DNA from: Rhodoblastus sp963727035
Lineage (GTDB): Bacteria > Pseudomonadota > Alphaproteobacteria > Rhizobiales > Beijerinckiaceae
Length of the DNA stretch: 64,000 nt
Assembly: GCA_963727035.1 (NCBI GenBank)
Contig: CAVSEY010000006.1
Location: forward strand, 186,001 to 250,000
Reading direction: 5' to 3'
How positions within the stretch are numbered: position 1 is the first letter of the stretch; each line of letters starts with the position of its first letter. The position numbers and the translations under genes were made by a program. Below the pieces are notes generated by a model. The model did not search any database, was not told where the DNA came from, and was given only the letters and a program-made list of their open reading frames with translations. Shown here one piece after another: positions 63,905-64,000 of this stretch.

Positions 63905-64000
63905 AGAAACCAAACATTCAGTGACACACTTTATATTTATGGGCGGGCGTTTCTCTCGGGCCATACGCGCCGGGTCATAACAAAGTTTTCGACCTATGGT
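63905..64000. other. 96 bases to the window end, nothing recognised
   Basis: AT-richer sequence after comM. No open frame, hairpin or RNA gene can be supported before the window ends. Confidence 0.5.

Overview
The window is a gene-dense, high-GC piece of a bacterial main chromosome, almost entirely core genes. Gene content and order point to an alphaproteobacterium of the Rhizobiales (Hyphomicrobiales) type: a Mic60-like gene followed by hemY, fdxA and carD, cobT-cobS-dnaJ-bolA, tim44-mltA-smr, hemE next to the PPSR gene (formerly DUF299) then aroE-coaE-dnaQ, RegB/RegA, and a malic enzyme divergent from mutS. An (2S)-methylsuccinyl-CoA dehydrogenase-like gene, a malyl-CoA lyase/thioesterase-like gene and acetyl-CoA synthetase suggest C2 assimilation by the ethylmalonyl-CoA pathway, as in methylotrophs and purple nonsulfur bacteria. 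The genus cannot be named from sequence alone. No rRNA, tRNA, CRISPR array, prophage or intact transposase gene was found.

Layout. 1-10 kb: truncated beta-carbonic anhydrase, CoA-ester lyase, Mic60-like and HemY proteins, rplS with a striking leader hairpin, the leucine genes leuC and leuD around an OsmC gene and a small zincin, and a lytic transglycosylase. 10-17 kb: a LemA/TPM/TPM operon, a quinone oxidoreductase, an IalB-like exported protein, frameshifted acs, an L,D-transpeptidase and gluQRS. 17-27 kb: an SDHAF4-like protein, rsmB, heparinase-like, purH, a 250-bp palindromic element, adenosine kinase and smr-mltA-tim44. 27-36 kb: secB, carD, fdxA, cobT-cobS-dnaJ, bolA, a D,D-carboxypeptidase and a frameshifted CobW-type GTPase. 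36-43 kb: a GNAT/S4 pair, mcd, an M3 peptidase, hemJ and hemE.

43.2-43.6 kb is the best candidate for the chromosomal replication origin: an AT-rich, gene-free gap between hemE and the PPSR gene, the place where origins lie in Caulobacter, Rickettsia and Sinorhizobium. After it come ppsR, aroE, coaE, dnaQ, a two-hairpin repeat, regA-regB and typA. 51-64 kb: an orphan TAXI-type receptor, argG, maeB, mutS, an ABC transporter with a double-length permease, and a frameshifted comM.

Three long, otherwise intact genes (acs, the CobW-type GTPase, comM) each carry what looks like one extra base. This may be sequence error or genuine recent inactivation; the reads would decide. Many long open frames opposite the real genes are by-products of high GC and are not annotated. 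The most interesting non-coding signals are the candidate origin, the rplS leader hairpin and the palindromic element after purH.
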